Shown piece after piece: positions 42,790 through 52,400 of a DNA stretch of 64,000 nt. Below the pieces are notes generated by a model. That model saw only the letters and a list, made by a program, of their open reading frames with translations, did not search any database and was not told the DNA's origin. This DNA comes from Glaciimonas soli. Lineage in GTDB: Bacteria > Pseudomonadota > Gammaproteobacteria > Burkholderiales > Burkholderiaceae_D. Both the position numbers and the translations under genes were made by a program. The DNA lies in assembly GCF_009497155.1 (NCBI RefSeq), contig NZ_WINI01000007.1:193137-257136 (forward strand), read 5' to 3'. Numbering within the stretch: position 1 is the stretch's first letter; each line of letters opens with the position of its first letter.

Positions 42790-44706
42790 ATGACCCATCC
42801 TGTTTCACACCGTGCGACCTTGACGTCGCTGGCGTTAGCTACGCTCGCCATGAGTTCGGCATCTTCTGCTTTTGCACAAACTGCCCCAAACAACAATAAC
42901 AATGTCAGTAGCAGTGACAGCGCCAATCAGGTCATCGTTACCGCGACCCGCTCGCCACAACTAACCAGCGATGTTATTAGCGATACTCTGGTCATTAATG
43001 CCGATCAAATTGCCCAATCCGGCGCCGGTTCTATCGTCGATTTGTTGCAACGCCAACGCGGAATTGAAATATCGACCAATGGCGGCCCTGGCACAACTTC
43101 CAGCGTCTTCATCCGCGGTGCCAACAGCAACCAAAACGTCGTACTGATCGATGGGGTGCGTATTGGATCGTCAACAACTGGCGCTGCCAACTGGAGCGCC
43201 ATTCCATTAAGCGCCATTGACCATATCGAAATTGTGTACGGCCCGCTTTCCACTTTGTATGGTGCCGATGCAATTGGCGGCGTGATTCAGATTTTTACCA
43301 AAAAAGGCGCAGGTGCGCCAAGCGTAACTGCCTCTGTTGGCGCTGGCACTTACAACACCAATAAATACGACGGCAGCATTTCTGGCTCTACCGGTGGCGA
43401 TCATAATTTCAGCTATGCGATTCAAGCGGGCAAAGAACAGTCAACCGGTTTCCCGGCAACTCTTCCCGGTAACTACTCCTATAATCCATACGGTAGCAAC
43501 GACGGTTACAACAAGCAAAACGCGTCTGGACAATTCAGTTTTCAGTTAGCAAAAGGTCAGGAAGTTGGCTTGGTATTTTTGAATAGTCATCTTGATGCGC
43601 AATTCGACAATGGCCCATCTACCTATAATTCACACGCAGTACAAAATTTAGACAATATCGCGGTCTACAGTAAAAATCAGATCTTATCCAACTGGCAAAG
43701 TCTGGTACAAGTCTCGCAAACGCGCGACGATCAAGCCAATTACAGCAGCGCCGATCCGGTCTATGGTTTTAGTCAAATCAACACTAAACAAACAGACTTC
43801 ACGTGGCAAAATGACATCAACATCGGCAGCGACGTCTTGCAACTGTTGTATGGCTACCGCAAGGAACAAGTGGTATCCAGCTCAACACCAGAACTTGGCG
43901 GTGACCGCACCACCAATTCGTTCGCCGCTTCATATAATATGAAACGCGGCAATCATCTGCTCAACGTTAGTGTGCGTGACGACGACAGTTCACAATACGG
44001 TTCCAAAGTTACCGGTGCACTCGGCTACGGTTATCGCATCACCGATACACTACGTGCCACTGCCAGTTATGGCACCAGCTTCCGCGCGCCGTCTTTCAAT
44101 GAACTGTATTACCCTGGTTACGGTATTCCGACCAATAAACCGGAACAAGGACGCAATGCTGAAGCAGGCCTGCGCTATGACGATGGCATGACCCAATTAA
44201 GCGCGGCTTACTATCACAATCGCATCACTGACTTAATCGTCAACGCCTACCCTTGCCCATTCGAACCGCAAACATACAGCTATGGTTGTGCTTACAACGT
44301 CGACCATGCGGTGCTGCAAGGGGTGACCTTATCCGGTAGCCACAAGCTGGGTGATTTCACGGTACGCGGCAACATTGATTTGCAAAACCCGGTAGACCAA
44401 ACTACTGATACTGTGCTGGCACGTCGGGCCAAAAAACACGCCAATTTCGGCGTAGACTATGGCACCGGTGCGCTCAAAGCGGGACTCGAATGGGAACTGT
44501 CGGGTGCGCGCTTCGACGATGCTGCCAACCAAAATCAACTCGGCGGCTACGGCTTGCTGAATCTGTATTCGACCTACCAAATCACGCCTGACTGGTCGGC
44601 ACTGATACGCTGGAATAACATCGCTGATAAAAAATACCAATTGGCGCAGTATTACCAGACACCGGGAACTACGGTGTTTGTTGGATTGCGTTACGGTTAT
44701 AAATAA
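42790..44706 (+). CDS. btuB: Vitamin B12 TonB-dependent receptor BtuB
   Basis: 638 aa. There is a signal peptide (about 1-30, ending SSAFAQT). The TonB box is around QVIVTATRSPQ (about 49-59). The plug domain has DLLQRQRGIEISTNGGPGTTSSVFIRGANSNQNVVLIDGVRIGS and LYGADAIGGVIQIFTKK. The barrel finishes in LIRWNNIADKKYQLAQYYQTPGTTVFVGLRYGYK. Identification as the cobalamin receptor rests on the riboswitch and the surrounding cob genes as well as sequence. It passes cobalamin or cobinamide to BtuF encoded downstream. Confidence 0.94.
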   Translation: MTHPVSHRATLTSLALATLAMSSASSAFAQTAPNNNNNVSSSDSANQVIVTATRSPQLTSDVISDTLVINADQIAQSGAGSIVDLLQRQRGIEISTNGGPGTTSSVFIRGANSNQNVVLIDGVRIGSSTTGAANWSAIPLSAIDHIEIVYGPLSTLYGADAIGGVIQIFTKKGAGAPSVTASVGAGTYNTNKYDGSISGSTGGDHNFSYAIQAGKEQSTGFPATLPGNYSYNPYGSNDGYNKQNASGQFSFQLAKGQEVGLVFLNSHLDAQFDNGPSTYNSHAVQNLDNIAVYSKNQILSNWQSLVQVSQTRDDQANYSSADPVYGFSQINTKQTDFTWQNDINIGSDVLQLLYGYRKEQVVSSSTPELGGDRTTNSFAASYNMKRGNHLLNVSVRDDDSSQYGSKVTGALGYGYRITDTLRATASYGTSFRAPSFNELYYPGYGIPTNKPEQGRNAEAGLRYDDGMTQLSAAYYHNRITDLIVNAYPCPFEPQTYSYGCAYNVDHAVLQGVTLSGSHKLGDFTVRGNIDLQNPVDQTTDTVLARRAKKHANFGVDYGTGALKAGLEWELSGARFDDAANQNQLGGYGLLNLYSTYQITPDWSALIRWNNIADKKYQLAQYYQTPGTTVFVGLRYGYK

Positions 44707-44725
44707 CTGATATTACGCATAGCTA

Positions 44726-44904
44726 CCGTCATTCCCGCGAACGCGGGAATCCATGTTGCTCAAGTAAACTCGCATATGTATGTAAGCTTACCTAATTAAA
44801 TCCGAAGTGTTGCAGATATACAAAGTGCCTCCGTATTATTCGACATGATGTATTCGTAGCTTTGGATTTCGTAAAGTGGATTCCCGCGTTCGCGGGAATG
44901 ACGC
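44726..44904. repeat. REP-pair (dRS3-like) with 28-bp inverted ends
   Basis: ATTCCC-GCGAACGC-GGGAAT (44731-44750) and ATTCCC-GCGTTCGC-GGGAAT (44880-44899) face each other, flanked by CCGTC outside and TCCA inside, enclosing about 130 bp without a gene. The same paired arrangement occurs at 41-112. It separates btuB from cobO. Confidence 0.8.
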
Positions 44905-44953
44905 CGATTAGATTGTAGCTCTGTGTAACATCAATAAAGAACAAGGACATCCC

Positions 44954-45580
44954 ATGAGAGAACTAAGCCCAGAAGAAATCGCAGCCATTAATGAGCGCCA
45001 TCGCGTACGCATGGAACGCAAAAAAGCCATCATTGACGCCAAAATAAAATCCGCCGATAAAAAAATCGGCATCATCGTCGTCAACACCGGCAATGGCAAA
45101 GGCAAAAGTTCCAGCGGCTTCGGCATGGTAATGCGTGCGATGGGCAACGGCATGAAAGTTGGCGTAGTACAGTTCATCAAAGGCGCAATTCCCACCGGCG
45201 ATGAAAAATTTCTGCGACGCTTTCCCGATGAAGTCAGTTTTCATGTGATGGGTGAAGGCTATACCTGGGAAACCCAAGACCGCGAACGCGATATCGAAAA
45301 AGCTAAATTAGCATGGGAAAAAGCCAGGGAATTTTTATCCGATCCCACCATTGGCCTGGTCATGTTCGACGAACTCAACATCGCGCTCCAATACAAATAC
45401 TTAGATGTCCATGCCGTGATTGCCGATCTGCTTGATCGCCCCGAAATGCAACATGTGGTCATCACTGGTCGTGGCGCACCACCGGAACTGATTGCAATTG
45501 CCGATACGGTTACCGACATGACGGTCGTCAAACATGCTTACGAAGCTGGCATTGGTGCACAGCTTGGGATCGAATGGTAA
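44954..45580 (+). CDS. cobO: Cob(I)yrinic acid a,c-diamide adenosyltransferase
   Basis: 208 aa of the CobO/BtuR/CobA type. The P-loop is GNGKGKSS (residues 46-53). VVQFIKGAIPTGDEKFL, HVMGEGYTWETQD, LVMFDELNIALQYKYLD and VVITGRGAPPELI complete the signature. It adds the 5'-deoxyadenosyl group to reduced corrinoids. The N-terminal helix wraps the partner subunit in homologues. The stop overlaps the cobU start (TAATG), so these genes are translationally coupled. Confidence 0.95.
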   Translation: MRELSPEEIAAINERHRVRMERKKAIIDAKIKSADKKIGIIVVNTGNGKGKSSSGFGMVMRAMGNGMKVGVVQFIKGAIPTGDEKFLRRFPDEVSFHVMGEGYTWETQDRERDIEKAKLAWEKAREFLSDPTIGLVMFDELNIALQYKYLDVHAVIADLLDRPEMQHVVITGRGAPPELIAIADTVTDMTVVKHAYEAGIGAQLGIEW

Positions 45581-46146
45581 TGACACGTACTTTAGTTTTC
45601 GGCGGCGCACGCTCTGGCAAGAGCGCGTATGCCGAGCGACTGGCTAGTGCATCGGGCAAGGAAGTAATATATATCGCCACTGCGCCTGGTCCAGATAACA
45701 ACGGCGACAGTGAAATGGCAAATCGCATAACGCACCATCGCCGACAGCGACCAAGTAAATGGATCACGGTAGAAGAGCCTCTGGCACTAGCCGAAACTGT
45801 GGAGAAGTGGTCGTCACCGCAACGCCTGATACTGGTTGACTGCCTCACTTTATGGCTGTCGAATCTGCTGTTCAGCGCAGGAACAGAATATCCCGACGTC
45901 GGCAACATCACATTACCCACGCAGCTTCATCAGCAGCGCTTGGCATTGCTGCAAACGCTGGCAGCGTGCACCAATGACGTGATACTGGTATCCAACGAAG
46001 TCGGTATGGGCATAGTGCCTGTCGGTGCTATCAATCGCAGTTTCACTGACGAAGCTGGCCGTCTGAATCAGGAGATCGCTACCGTATGCGATCGCGTGGT
46101 ATTGATTGCGGCAGGATTACCGCTCTACTTGAAAGGTACGGCGTGA
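45580..46146 (+). CDS. cobU: Adenosylcobinamide kinase/guanylyltransferase
   Basis: 188 aa from the ATG in TAATG; an ATG two codons earlier is also possible. The P-loop GGARSGKS is at residues 7-14, followed by AERLA, ITHHRRQRPSKWITVEEPLAL (with the guanylylated His region) and LILVDCLTLWLSNLL. VSNEVGMGIVPVGAINRSFTDEAGRLNQ is the strongly conserved C-terminal block. It phosphorylates adenosylcobinamide and transfers GMP, the step before CobS. Confidence 0.94.
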   Translation: MTRTLVFGGARSGKSAYAERLASASGKEVIYIATAPGPDNNGDSEMANRITHHRRQRPSKWITVEEPLALAETVEKWSSPQRLILVDCLTLWLSNLLFSAGTEYPDVGNITLPTQLHQQRLALLQTLAACTNDVILVSNEVGMGIVPVGAINRSFTDEAGRLNQEIATVCDRVVLIAAGLPLYLKGTA

Positions 46147-47033
46147 GTCGACTTCGGTATCTAATCACGTTTTTAATGACGACAATAGCGCTGCTCATCA
46201 GCGCTCAAACGCATGCAGTCATTACCGTGAGTGACGATGATGGCAATCTGGTCACGCTACAAAAACCTGCACAACGCGTAATCGCTATGGCACCGCATGT
46301 CGCTGAATTATTGTTCGCGGCCGGTGGTGGCGGACATATTATCGGTGCGGTCAGTTATAGCGATTATCCAGCCGCGGCAAAAAAAATCCCACGCATCGGC
46401 GACAACCGCCAAATCGACATGGAACGCGTGATTGCGATGCGGCCTGATCTGATCGTAGTGTGGCGACATGGCGGCTCTGAACGGCAAATAGAAATGCTAC
46501 GCAAACTCGGCATTCCGCTATTTCATAGTGAGCCCGAAAAACTGGATAACATCCCAGATAATATTCAGCGTTTAGGTCAATTGCTGGGAACAGAAAATGT
46601 GGCGCAACCAGCGGCGGCTGCGTTACGTCAAAAACTTGCGGCATTGCGCGCCCACTATGCGCACAAACCAGCAGTGCGTATGTTCTATCAAATTTGGGAC
46701 AAGCCTCTCTACACCATCAACGGCACCAGCATTATCAGTGATGCGATCCGTCTATGCGGCGGTGAAAATATTTTCGCCGATATGAAAATCATTGCACCAG
46801 TGGTGAGTATCGAAAGCGTATTGTTAGCGGATCCAGAAGCCATTTTTGGCAGCAATGATAAAGATGACAGTGGCGTCAATCTGTGGCGTCAATATCCCAC
46901 CATGAAGGCGGTACGCAACGACAATCTGTTCACGCTCGATAGCGATCTGCTTAGTCGTGCCGGACCGCGCATGATAGAAGGTACAGCTGCACTCTGTGAA
47001 AAACTGGAATTGGCGCGGCAGCATCGGAAATGA
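46143..47033 (+). CDS. btuF: Periplasmic cobalamin-binding protein BtuF
   Basis: 296 aa from GTG 46143, which overlaps the cobU stop (GTGA). A longer frame from 46086 would lie wholly inside cobU. The signal peptide is about 1-24 ([19 protein letters not shown]). The BtuF/FepB-type two-lobed fold shows [46 protein letters not shown] and a final [22 protein letters not shown]. It captures corrinoids after BtuB and should deliver them to BtuCD. The btuC and btuD genes are not in this window. Confidence 0.9.
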   Translation: MSRLRYLITFLMTTIALLISAQTHAVITVSDDDGNLVTLQKPAQRVIAMAPHVAELLFAAGGGGHIIGAVSYSDYPAAAKKIPRIGDNRQIDMERVIAMRPDLIVVWRHGGSERQIEMLRKLGIPLFHSEPEKLDNIPDNIQRLGQLLGTENVAQPAAAALRQKLAALRAHYAHKPAVRMFYQIWDKPLYTINGTSIISDAIRLCGGENIFADMKIIAPVVSIESVLLADPEAIFGSNDKDDSGVNLWRQYPTMKAVRNDNLFTLDSDLLSRAGPRMIEGTAALCEKLELARQHRK

Positions 47034-48508
47034 AATTTGAAAATCGCATGAACTTCCCCTTTCCAACGCTGATGGTACAAGGCACAACGTCCGATGCTGG
47101 CAAAAGTACAGTCGTCGCCGCATTGTGTCGTTTGTTAAAACGCCAAGGTATAAACGTAGTGCCATTCAAGCCGCAAAACATGGCGCTTAACAGCGCCGTG
47201 ACGGCCGACGGTGGTGAGATCGGCCGCGCACAAGCCTTACAAGCCATCGCTGCTGGCTTGGCACCACATACCGACATGAATCCGGTACTACTCAAACCGT
47301 CGTCCAATATTGGCGCACAAGTCATCATCCACGGTAAAGTTCGGGCCGAGATGGATGCACGCGATTATCAACAATACAAAACGATTGCGATGCAGGCCGT
47401 TCTTGAATCCTATCAACGCTTGGCCGCGCAATACGACAGCATCGTCGTCGAAGGTGCGGGCAGCCCCGCAGAAATTAATTTGCGTGAACGTGACATCGCC
47501 AACATGGGCTTTGCAGAAGCCGTTGATTGTCCTGTCATTTTGGTGGCAGACATTGATCGCGGTGGCGTCTTCGCACACATTATCGGTACGCTGGCTTGCC
47601 TGTCCGAAAGCGAACGTAAGCGTATCATCGGTTTTGTCATTAATCGCTTTCGTGGTGATCACTCATTGCTGCAACCGGGTATAGATTGGTTAGAACTGCA
47701 AACCGGCAAACCCGTGCTAGCCACACTGCCCTATCTGCACGGTTTGTTTCTCGACGCCGAGGATGCAGTGCAGCCGCAACAAGCCGCACGCGGTGCATTT
47801 CGTGTGCTCGTGCCAAGTTTGCCACGAATGAGCAATCACACCGATTTCGATGCTTTACGCGCGCATCCGGAAGTGGATTTGCAATTCATTCAACAAAACC
47901 AAACCATCCCGCCTGCCGATCTGATCGTCCTCCCCGGCAGCAAAAATACCCGTGCAGATCTGGAGTGGCTGCAAGCACAAGGCTGGCCGCAACGAATTGC
48001 GCAGCATCTGCGTTATGGTGGCAAAATCATCGGTATTTGCGGCGGCTTTCAAATGCTTGGGAAAACTATCAGCGATCCGCATGGCATAGAGGGGAAAGTT
48101 GGCACATCGTCAGCACTCTCTCTGCTCGATATGGTGACTGAAATGACTGCAGAAAAACGTCTGGTGCAAGTCAGTGGCAACTGTACTTTCGCCGAAGCGA
48201 ATGTCAGTGCTTATGAAATTCACATGGGTACAACCAGCGGCAGTGCACTTGATAAACCGGCTTTCACTATTAATGATCAACCTGAAGGTGCGCTTTCAGC
48301 AGACAATCAAATTCTCGGGACATATCTGCATGGCTTGTTCGATACGCCACAAGCCTGTAGTGCGCTACTGCGTTGGGCCGGCTTGCAGTCGCATACCACG
48401 GTCGATACTACGCAATTGCGCGAAGCCAGTCTTGATCGCATTGCCGATGCTGCCCAACCTTTGTTGGATGCATTGATGCAGTTTGATCAACATGGGAGCA
48501 CATCATGA
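47030..48508 (+). CDS. cobQ: Cobyric acid synthase (glutamine-hydrolysing)
   Basis: 492 aa. The N-terminal dethiobiotin-synthetase-like ATPase domain has [45 protein letters not shown] and [18 protein letters not shown]. The C-terminal class I-like glutaminase domain has [11 protein letters not shown] with its Cys nucleophile and TYLHGLFD with its His. It amidates four carboxylates of adenosylcobyrinic acid a,c-diamide. The start overlaps btuF by 4 bp and the end overlaps bluB by 4 bp. Confidence 0.95.
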   Translation: MKFENRMNFPFPTLMVQGTTSDAGKSTVVAALCRLLKRQGINVVPFKPQNMALNSAVTADGGEIGRAQALQAIAAGLAPHTDMNPVLLKPSSNIGAQVIIHGKVRAEMDARDYQQYKTIAMQAVLESYQRLAAQYDSIVVEGAGSPAEINLRERDIANMGFAEAVDCPVILVADIDRGGVFAHIIGTLACLSESERKRIIGFVINRFRGDHSLLQPGIDWLELQTGKPVLATLPYLHGLFLDAEDAVQPQQAARGAFRVLVPSLPRMSNHTDFDALRAHPEVDLQFIQQNQTIPPADLIVLPGSKNTRADLEWLQAQGWPQRIAQHLRYGGKIIGICGGFQMLGKTISDPHGIEGKVGTSSALSLLDMVTEMTAEKRLVQVSGNCTFAEANVSAYEIHMGTTSGSALDKPAFTINDQPEGALSADNQILGTYLHGLFDTPQACSALLRWAGLQSHTTVDTTQLREASLDRIADAAQPLLDALMQFDQHGSTS

Positions 48509-49197
48509 GCGAACAAATAGCTGAACAAATGAATGAAAAAATGAGCCCGCACGCCTTTTCGACAGAAGAAATAAACGGCGTATATCGCGCCATCCGCGAA
48601 AGGCGCGACGTACGTCATTTCAAACCCGGAGCGATCTCCCCAGAACAATTAACCCGTTTCATCGCCGCTGCGCACAATGGCCCCAGCGTCGGCTTGATGC
48701 AACCGTGGCGCTTTATTCGTATCGTCAATCCCGAACTGCGCAGCAACATTCACCATCATGTTGATCAGGAACGGATACTCACGGCAGAAGCGTTAGGTAA
48801 GCGTGCCGACGAGTTCATGCAGTTGAAAGTAGAGGGTATTCTAAGCTGCGCAGAAGTGCTGGTGGTTGGCCTGATTGATCATCGCGAAAATTTCATTTTC
48901 GGCCGTCGCACCATGCCAGAAATGGATCTGGCGTCAGCCGCATGCGCAATCCAGAATTTCTGGCTCGCGGCACGAGCCGAAGGTATCGGCGTTGGCTGGG
49001 TTTCTCTATTCGATCCACAGCACATGCGTGACCTATGTGCGATGCCAGAAGGTAGCAAACCTATCGCCGTGCTGTGCGTCGGCCATGTTGATGAATTTTA
49101 TCCGGCACCTATGCTGGAGATTGAAAATTGGGATAAACGCCGGGCGCTTAGTGAGATTATGTTTGAGGATAGTTGGGAAAATAGCGTAAAAACATGA
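48505..49197 (+). CDS. bluB: 5,6-dimethylbenzimidazole synthase BluB
   Basis: 230 aa, nitroreductase-like FMN enzyme. [39 protein letters not shown] (about 33-71) is the BluB N-terminal signature. [40 protein letters not shown] contains the conserved Asp needed for flavin fragmentation. [19 protein letters not shown] is near the end. It destroys reduced FMN aerobically to make the lower ligand that CobT activates. Its presence shows that the organism builds complete cobalamin, not just scavenges it. Confidence 0.95.
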   Translation: MSEQIAEQMNEKMSPHAFSTEEINGVYRAIRERRDVRHFKPGAISPEQLTRFIAAAHNGPSVGLMQPWRFIRIVNPELRSNIHHHVDQERILTAEALGKRADEFMQLKVEGILSCAEVLVVGLIDHRENFIFGRRTMPEMDLASAACAIQNFWLAARAEGIGVGWVSLFDPQHMRDLCAMPEGSKPIAVLCVGHVDEFYPAPMLEIENWDKRRALSEIMFEDSWENSVKT

Positions 49198-49225
49198 CAC
49201 TAAAAAACAAGAATGGGCCTTACGT

Positions 49226-49379
49226 AAAACAGGGCCGGAGAGGTATTTCTTGATCATGCGTCTTATGACGTAGATGCCTAAGAAAAGAGCTCTGACTTGT
49301 ACCGGTATTCGGCACCAATATTTTTCGTTCTGGGACGCCGCGCTTTCATGATCAAGAAATGCCTCTCCGGTCCTGTTTT
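49226..49379. repeat. Foldback element, 33-bp inverted arms
   Basis: The arms 49226-49258 and 49347-49379 are complementary at 31 of 33 positions, and the two differences would be G-U in RNA. They enclose 88 bp with a further GCGTC/GACGC pairing. GGTCCTGTTTTAT is then repeated in tandem just past the right arm (from about 49370). It lies between the convergent bluB and autotransporter genes and resembles a miniature inverted-repeat element. Confidence 0.75.
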
Positions 49380-49408
49380 ATGGTCCTGTTTTATGTAATT
49401 TCATCATA

Positions 49409-49446
49409 AAAAAGCCCGGCACTGCTATTACAATGCCGGGCTTTTT
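49409..49446. terminator. Rho-independent terminator of the autotransporter gene
   Basis: Stem AAAAAGCCCGGCA (49409-49421)/TGCCGGGCTTTTT (49434-49446), with A/T-runs on both sides, 19 bp past the autotransporter stop codon. It may also stop transcription from bluB. Confidence 0.92.
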
Positions 49447-49465
49447 ACCGAGTTACTACCAGACC

Positions 49466-52400
49466 TTACCAGGCAAAGCGCAAGCCAGCGGCAGCGTTAA
49501 TACCTTCACGTTTTTGTCTATCTGCATTGTTCAAGCCAAATTGATAGGTAGCATTCGCGTAGAGACTAAACTTGTCGTTGATTTTAGTTGTCACGCCACC
49601 ACCCATCTCAAGGCGACTGCCATTAGCAGCCAATGGCACGCTAGAAGTCCCTGAATAAACCGTATTCGCGTTGGTTCCCGCGTCCTTCCACAGATTAGTC
49701 ACCAGACTAGGTTGCCAGACTTGACCGCTAGCGCTCTTAACCTGCCACTTTGCAAGTAATCCGAGACGTCCACTGAGGCCGTTGGTTGTACCCAGGGCAA
49801 CGTCGCCCAAGCCATCATTTCTATCATCGAAATTGACGCGTTGCCATACCAGTTGTGCTTGTGGTTCAAGTTTGAAACTCGTACCAAATTGCGGCAACGA
49901 GAATGCATAACCAGTTTCCACCGAACCCAATATACCCAGGCCGTTGGTACTGAGATTGGCATTCGCGGTCGAAGCCGATCCAGAATAATGCGTCGCTTGC
50001 AATACGCCATCCAGATACCAGCCATCAGCGCCATAGTGTGTCCAATAAGCGCCGCCGGACCAGGCATTGAGGTTCAGATTGCCAGTACGCTCCCGCACAT
50101 AACCGGTTGCATCGGCATTGGTGACCAAGCCGTCGACATTCATATTCGCGTTACTGAAGGCAGCGTATACACCGGCCTTATCTTGCTTGCCTGCGCTGTT
50201 AGCGACTCCCTGCCACATATCAGCACCAACCTGGAAACCTGTCAGATTGCCTTTGACGTTGGGACTAGCGAAGGATTGATATTGATTGTTGGCGTAGCTA
50301 TTGAATACGCGTGCCCAACCTGCCGATGATGTGGATGCCCCATTGCCGGAGGCATCTTCGCCAACGCGCTCATCCTTGGTTCCAAGTGTGAGCAAACCCA
50401 ACTGTCGCGCAATCGGCTGCACTGCGGCATAAGTTGCGATCTGCGGACCAATAATCGGATAAGTACCTGGCGGCAGGATTCCTTCCACCGGATCTGGCAG
50501 CAAGATTGGCGTAACCGGATCTACCGGATCAGTAGGATTAACCGGATCTGGTGGCACAACGGTAAAGGTATTACGCAAGAACCAGTTATCCGGATTGTCG
50601 CCATTCAAACCGCCGCGGAACAGACGATAATCCGCGAAGCCGCTACGCGCCGCATTGGCGAGACTAAAAGCATTCGCCCCGGTACTACCGCCATTCGTGG
50701 CCGCAATCAATTCAATCCCATCGCCCGTCGTGTAGACAGAACCGGCAGTACTGGTATTGTTGATGAGTATGTCGGTGGTTCCGGTTGCGCTGCCGCCATC
50801 GATGACGAGTCGATCTGATGGTGAGCCGTCGCCACCCAAATAGGTATTGAGCGCAAGCGTGCCGTTGGAACCGATATAGTTACCATGGATCGTCAACGTG
50901 CCGTAATTGCTACTACCTGTCACCGCTGAGCCAGGTCGCACTGTGCCCTGGTTTTCAGCGTTACCAAAAATAGTGCCGAAACCGGCCAGCGTACCCGCCG
51001 CAGCAACGGTGGTGTCGGATGTGATGGAACCATTGACCGCCAGCGTACCGTTGCTGACTGTCGTTGGTCCGGTGTAAGTCTGGATACCTTCCAGATTAAG
51101 CATACCTGAACCGATTTGCGTGAGACCACCTGTGCCGCTAATCAGGTTGTCGACGGTAACGGTATCGGCGCGATTGAAACTCAGCGTGCCATTATTGGTG
51201 ATATCACCGGCGACGCTACCGGTGGTGCCGCCATTACCAAGCTGCAGTGTTCCTGCCGCGATAGTGGTGCCGCCGGTATAGGTATTATCAGCTACGAGTA
51301 CAGTTGTGCCGCTGCCGCTTTGTGTCAACGAACCGGTACCGGAAATCGTGCCCGGCAATACTGCTGTACCTGACTGATTGATCACCAGCGCCGCATTATT
51401 AGTGACGTCGCCAACGATGCTGCCAGTGGCTCCGCCATCACCTAATTGCAAAGTACCTGCGCTGATCGTGGTGCCGCCGGTATAAGTGTTGTCGCCAGTA
51501 AGTATCGTTGTGCCTGTGCCCGCTTGCGTCAGCGAACCTGTGCCGGAAATTGCACCGGACAAAGTCAATGCATCCGAACGATCTGCAACCAGAGAGCCAT
51601 TATTGTTCACGTCGCCAACGACGCTGCCGCTGGTACCGCCATCACCGAGTTGCAGCGTGCCAGCATTAATCGTGGTGCCGCCACTGTAAGTATTATCACC
51701 AGTGAGTATCAGCGTCCCGGCGCCCTGCTTGGCAAGTGCGCCGACACCAGCGATCACGCCAGTCAGTGTGTTGCTATTGTCCTGCGTATCGATGATACCG
51801 CTAGTGTTGAGCGTCACGGCCCGGTCAGACGTGAACGAATCCGCCGTTTGCAAAGTGCCACCATTAAAAGTCAGACCACCGGTTGCAGCACCAAGGTTGT
51901 CATCAGCACTGACATTCAAAATACCGGCATTGAGGTTGGTGCCGCCCTCGTAAGTGTTAGTACCAGTCAGTGTCAACGTACCGCTGCCTGCCTGCGTCAG
52001 CGCGCCAGTGCCACTGACAATCCCGTCATAGCGCAATGCATCGCTACGATTGAATACCAGCGTACCGTTATTCGCCACGTCGCCAACGATGCTGCCGCTA
52101 GTGCCGCCGTTGCCGATTTGTAGCGTGCCGCCGTTGATCACCGTGCCGCCGCTATAGGTATTCTCTCCCGACAGCGTGAGTGTGCCCTCACCGTTCTTGG
52201 TCAGCGTTGTGCCATTCCACGGCGTACCTGAAGCTGATTGATCAGTTAGCGCAACGCCGACATTAAATGCCTCATTGCTGTTGGCAAGCGTGAACACGCC
52301 GTTGCCTTGATTAGCTCCGGCAAACCAGGTCAGACCAAGGCCAACGTTGTAGTCCAGACCATCGACCGACTTGCTGCCGACCACCGAGAGGTAGTCGACC

